Shown here piece after piece: positions 63,632 through 64,000 of a stretch of 64,000 nt of DNA. The stretch spans positions 10,644-74,643 of the forward strand of contig NZ_JBFHIT010000019.1 in the NCBI RefSeq assembly GCF_041596335.1. The letters are read 5' to 3'. Made by a program: the position numbers and the translations under genes. The notes beneath the pieces were generated by a model, which searched no databases, was not told the origin of the DNA, and was given only the letters and a program-made list of their open reading frames with translations. Origin of the DNA: Mangrovibacterium sp041596335 (GTDB taxonomy: Bacteria; Bacteroidota; Bacteroidia; Bacteroidales; Prolixibacteraceae). The stretch's first letter is position 1; each line of letters begins with the position of its first letter.

Positions 63632-63880
63632 TTACCGTTGAATACAACAGCCTAAAAAAAGAAGGATTTCCGGTTCATCGCTACTTTTAGATCGCCAGAA
63701 AGTTCTCGATGCGTCAGATGGATCCTTAAACGCCAAAATCAAAGCATGTTTCAGAAGAGTGCGAAAGATGAGTTCCTTTCCCTCCACATTTACTGGAATT
63801 AAAATATACAGCATTGCCGATTGATCCGATTATAGCTATTCAGAATGGTTTCTGATCCTACAATCTCAATCTATTCAAAA
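63632..63880 (+). pseudogene. Transposase 3'-end remnant, spacer 2
   Basis: The frame from 63711 reads ASDGSLNAKIKACFRRVRKM, aligning with the same ISAon1-type C-terminal motif as in spacer 1 but with different substitutions. The remnants therefore share ancestry and decayed separately after duplication. A 60-codon minus frame (63632-63814) is antisense to it. Confidence 0.55.
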
Positions 63881-63987
63881 AAAAGAAGCCGACAGGAATC
63901 TGTCGGCTTGGAATGCTTGTGCGCTTAAGAGTGGAATGAAAGAGAAAAATAAAACTGGTTTAACTATACGTGGTATATTCTAAAAGC
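63877..63987 (-). ncRNA. Candidate small RNA, array copy 3
   Basis: Identical core; -7 box TAACTTTG at 63999-63992, with the -33 region beyond the window edge. The terminator hairpin (63907-63888) is followed by TTCTTTTTTTT on the minus strand, the strongest T-run of the three. Confidence 0.62.
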
Positions 63988-64000
63988 ATAACAAAGTTAA

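Larger units (their letters stand above)
62909..64000. repeat. Tandem array: 114-bp identical core repeated three times, with diverged spacers
   Basis: The cores 62909-63022, 63403-63516 and 63886-63999 are identical at all 114 positions by direct comparison; periods are 494 and 483 bp. The spacers (63023-63402 and 63517-63885) are homologous but visibly diverged, with many substitutions and small gaps, and carry transposase remnants. The array starts 3 bp after the S4 gene stop and probably runs beyond the window. Confidence 0.9.

Noticed and set aside
62909..64000. CRISPR array
   Set aside because: Repeats are 114 bp with about 370-380-bp homologous spacers, far outside CRISPR dimensions, and no cas gene is present.

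Overview
The window looks like a chromosomal segment of a Bacteroidota bacterium, most plausibly from the Marinilabiliales/Prolixibacteraceae group (inference from gene content, not a computed placement). Signs are paralogous TonB-dependent receptors, DUF5723, DUF2007 and DUF2797 proteins, an HU/CCDC81-SPOR protein, an ileS - TraR/DksA - lspA cluster, a full-length rpoN, and several close matches to the Bacteroidota promoter consensus (TTTG or TTG at -33, TAnnTTTG at -7).

Layout. 1-1.1 kb: 3' part of a GH57 glycosidase gene running off the left edge. 1.7-4.2 kb: a large STAND/NACHT-like NTPase. 4.7-14.4 kb: a co-directional block with a YfiR-like periplasmic protein, two tandem TonB-dependent receptors, a lipoprotein, a sensor kinase, a single-domain response regulator and a hybrid kinase; it reads as one receptor-coupled signalling locus. 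14.7-20 kb: a CAU-anticodon tRNA, lspA, TraR/DksA, ileS and a candidate structured RNA. 20-28.5 kb: comF, a Zn-free sirtuin, two DUF2007 paralogs, ilvE, DUF2797, a HAD phosphatase, an atypical Nramp-like carrier and a Bcr/CflA exporter. 28.5-32.6 kb: cyoABCD quinol oxidase. 33-38.6 kb: asnS, a DUF5723 protein, rpoN and a PAP2-like membrane protein. 38.7-43 kb: a PhoBR-like pair divergent from a PiT-PhoU-like fusion transporter, with 11-bp direct repeats that look like a Pho box between them. 43-48.5 kb: tryptophanase, a pterin/folate cluster (FolM-like, folB, folK), a DUF2007-Usp-Usp protein and riboflavin synthase. 49-56.2 kb: a PAS kinase, RluA-type pseudouridine synthase, galE, HU-SPOR, an F420-reductase-like protein, an LD-carboxypeptidase and an epimerase. 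56.3-61.8 kb: an RND heavy-metal efflux operon. 62-62.9 kb: yraN, YjbR and S4 small genes.

The most unusual region is the right end (62,909-64,000). A 114-bp element is present three times with no differences, at periods of 494 and 483 bp, while the DNA between copies has clearly diverged. Read on the minus strand, each copy starts at a perfect TAACTTTG -7 box, has a small 5' hairpin and a pyrimidine-rich middle, and ends in a GC-rich hairpin followed by T-rich DNA. This is what a small RNA gene of about 100 nt should look like. The spacers carry decayed transposase 3' ends. I read it as a tandem array of identical sRNA genes embedded in transposon debris, continuing past the window.

Everything here comes from reading the sequence and translations. 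No database search, folding or promoter scoring was run.
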